From an uncultured Carboxylicivirga sp. (GTDB lineage Bacteria; Bacteroidota; Bacteroidia; Bacteroidales; Marinilabiliaceae), in the NCBI GenBank assembly GCA_947503525.1, contig CANNEA010000011.1:46547-110546 (forward strand): a DNA stretch of 64,000 nt, written 5' to 3'. Positions 62,392-64,000 of this stretch are shown here, one piece after another. Each line of letters opens with the position of its first letter. Position 1 is the first letter of the stretch. A program made the translations under genes and the position numbers. The notes beneath the pieces were generated by a model, which did not search any database, was not told where the DNA came from, and was given only the letters and a program-made list of their open reading frames with translations.

Positions 62392-63453
62392 CTAAAATAT
62401 CCTTCTACGCTTTTTACGATACTTTCCACCACTGTTAAGAGGGTTTGCTGTTTCACTACATGGAACTGCCGGCCTTCTACCTCCAAGACGCATATTTCCT
62501 TTTTGATTAAACTCCAATATCAAAGATATTTCATGGGCTCCTGCTGTTGACCAACCTAAATTAGATATTGTAATATCATAACTATACCCCATTCGAACCA
62601 TTCCAAAATCGTAGCCCAGCAAAGCCACAACAGCATCCTGATTAATAGCTTTACTTCCGGATTCGTTAAAAAATGGAAGTCCTCTGTACCAGAAACCCAA
62701 TTCTAAGGGACCATTATACCAATATACCCCTAAATCAGCCTGACTTAAATTATCCTGATTCTGGTAGCGAAATGACATAGAAAAAGCCCGATTCATGCCT
62801 TTATTCCTTCTTCTCTCTGTCCATATGTTTAATCCACCAAACACAACATACTTCAAGTTCACTTCAGCTTGTTCATTCATAAATGAATAGTTTGGTCGAG
62901 CAAGATGATCAACTGTTAGGCCCATCCAAAACCTTGAACTATAAACAAACACTGATGCAGCTAGATCAATATAATGAACCTGCTCATTACTTAAGCGATC
63001 AAAACCTCCGGAGCCTCCACCACTTCCCGGAGGCTGATCAGGAAATACAATCTTATTAAAATCAACCGCACGATTCCCATAGGTGAACTGCACTGCCGGA
63101 ACTACTTGCAAGTCATTTGTTACAAGTAAATTATATGAGTATTGAAAGGCAGCCTGAGTTGATGTTAAGCCAGCACTACCTGCATGATCCTGAATAAGGT
63201 AGAAACCAATTCCACTATTAAATTTAGAGAAAAAATTATCAAATGAAATGGAATAGGTTGAAAATGCTTTTGAAACTGCCGGCCATTGATTCCTATAATT
63301 TACAGCCAATCGTCCTCCATCAGTTGCTCCAGCCAATGATGGACTTAAATAAAGCGGATTTGCATAAAATTGCGAAAAATGAAAGTCTTGCGCCCTAACA
63401 CTCATACCTAACAATAAGCAGCCCACTATTAATATGTAGATTTTTTGTCTCAT
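62392..63453 (-). CDS. PorP/SprF family type IX secretion membrane protein
   Basis: 353 residues. A signal peptide (1-21, ending VRAQ) is followed by a beta-barrel with the PorP/SprF opening DFHFSQFYANPLYLSPSLAGA and the NYRNQWPAVS motif, strands through YQNQDNLSQADLGVYWYNGPLELGFWYRG (in two pieces), and an arginine-rich tail. These proteins sit in the outer membrane and attach proteins that carry type B C-terminal signals, usually with the upstream partner. The start overlaps by one base with the stop of the PKD/gliding-CTD gene (TAATG), the standard pairing. Confidence 0.93.
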   Translation of the reverse strand: MRQKIYILIVGCLLLGMSVRAQDFHFSQFYANPLYLSPSLAGATDGGRLAVNYRNQWPAVSKAFSTYSISFDNFFSKFNSGIGFYLIQDHAGSAGLTSTQAAFQYSYNLLVTNDLQVVPAVQFTYGNRAVDFNKIVFPDQPPGSGGGSGGFDRLSNEQVHYIDLAASVFVYSSRFWMGLTVDHLARPNYSFMNEQAEVNLKYVVFGGLNIWTERRRNKGMNRAFSMSFRYQNQDNLSQADLGVYWYNGPLELGFWYRGLPFFNESGSKAINQDAVVALLGYDFGMVRMGYSYDITISNLGWSTAGAHEISLILEFNQKGNMRLGGRRPAVPCSETANPLNSGGKYRKKRRRIF

Positions 63454-64000
63454 TATCTAAACAGTGTTACATCACCGGTTTGAGTTTCTATTGTGCCATT
63501 TGAATATTTACATACTACTTTCCAGATATATACGCCTTGCGTACATAATTTGCCTCTATAATATCCATCCCAACCTATTTTTACATCATTACTTTCAAAT
63601 ATGAGTTCTCCCCAGCGAGAGAAGACTTTAAAATCATATTCTACAACACCTTCCTGAACAAAAGGATAGAACACATAATTTTCACGCTCGCCAGGCGTAT
63701 AGGCTCCTCCATTAGATCCCTGTGGATTTGGTGTAAAAGCATTAGGAAAGCGGATCTGGCCAGCCTCTTCAGCAGTTACAGCACTTCTCACAATGCGCTC
63801 ATCAATACAGCCTTTATCATTTTCAACTTTTAAAATCACATCGTAAACACCTGCTTGTTGATACTGATATTGAACAGAGAATTCTTCTGAAGTATTACCA
63901 TCTCCAAAATCCCAGAGATATGAACTTGCACCTTCCGACTTATTAATAAATGAAACGGTCTGTGGCAATTTCACTCTGTTTGGCCTAACCTCAAAGTCAG
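63453..64000 (-). CDS. PKD-domain protein with gliding-motility C-terminal domain, 3' part
   Basis: The frame is open to the right edge, so only the last 181 residues are present. They hold a PKD domain (VSFINKSEGASSYLWDFGDGNTSEEF, then YQQAGVYDVILKVENDKGC) and the type B sorting domain (IRFPNAFTPNPQGSNGG, FKVFSRWGELIFESNDVKIGWDGYYRGKLCTQGVYIWK). The protein is exported by the type IX system and is probably bound to the PorP/SprF protein encoded directly downstream. A GTG at 63974 is not a start, since coding continues upstream. Confidence 0.92.
   Translation of the reverse strand, partial: DFEVRPNRVKLPQTVSFINKSEGASSYLWDFGDGNTSEEFSVQYQYQQAGVYDVILKVENDKGCIDERIVRSAVTAEEAGQIRFPNAFTPNPQGSNGGAYTPGERENYVFYPFVQEGVVEYDFKVFSRWGELIFESNDVKIGWDGYYRGKLCTQGVYIWKVVCKYSNGTIETQTGDVTLFR

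Overview
The window looks like a chromosomal segment of an AT-rich member of the Bacteroidota, probably a marine or anaerobic lineage near the Marinilabiliales (an inference, not tested). The signs are PorP/SprF and a gliding-motility C-terminal domain protein (type IX secretion), promoters of the TTG-N18-20-TAnnTTTG type, two histidine kinases with periplasmic beta-propeller sensors, a cluster of about 780-residue MacB-like permeases ending in LRYE, and a compact V-type ATPase operon with a DUF2764 gene. I found no tRNA, rRNA, CRISPR, phage or insertion sequence.

Layout. 1-1879: end of a POT peptide transporter, a tandem UspA protein and a small unknown protein. 2030-9153: V-ATPase operon read leftwards (A-B-E-DUF2764-D-I-K), with Na+-type ligands in the K ring. 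9572-11464: a Cys/Met-metabolism PLP enzyme divergent from an Lrp/AsnC regulator. 11470-17443: a propeller histidine kinase and a GH92 mannosidase lipoprotein. 17659-21728: GMP reductase, an unrecognised toroid-like protein, and the mnmH-selD pair that makes 2-selenouridine in tRNA. 21729-26817: an ECF sigma operon and several small envelope or secreted proteins. 26905-43518: a large export locus of one HlyD-type adaptor, four FtsX/MacB permeases, two ATPases and a PD40 protein. It is divergent from a sigma-54 response regulator and its kinase, with a plausible sigma-54 promoter and two enhancer dyads between them. 43507-50558: CstA, a GH20 enzyme and a second propeller kinase. 50719-56222: xylose operon gntR-xylB-xylA-xylE with a duplicated operator abutting each promoter and nested inverted repeats before xylE. 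56223-56767: two tandem copies of an 87-base unit ending in a hairpin that covaries between copies, a candidate small-RNA pair. 56768-64000: a HAD phosphatase, a DsbD-N-like protein, an OB-fold-like lipoprotein with a PepSY-type membrane partner, envelope proteins, Hsp20 with repeated upstream dyads, PorP/SprF and the end of a PKD/gliding-CTD protein.

The parts most worth following up are the tandem hairpin units at 56454-56708, the sigma-54/enhancer arrangement at 40643-40749, and the xyl operators with the xylA-xylE inverted repeats. Everything here was read by eye from the sequence. Family names rest on remembered motifs and not on database searches.
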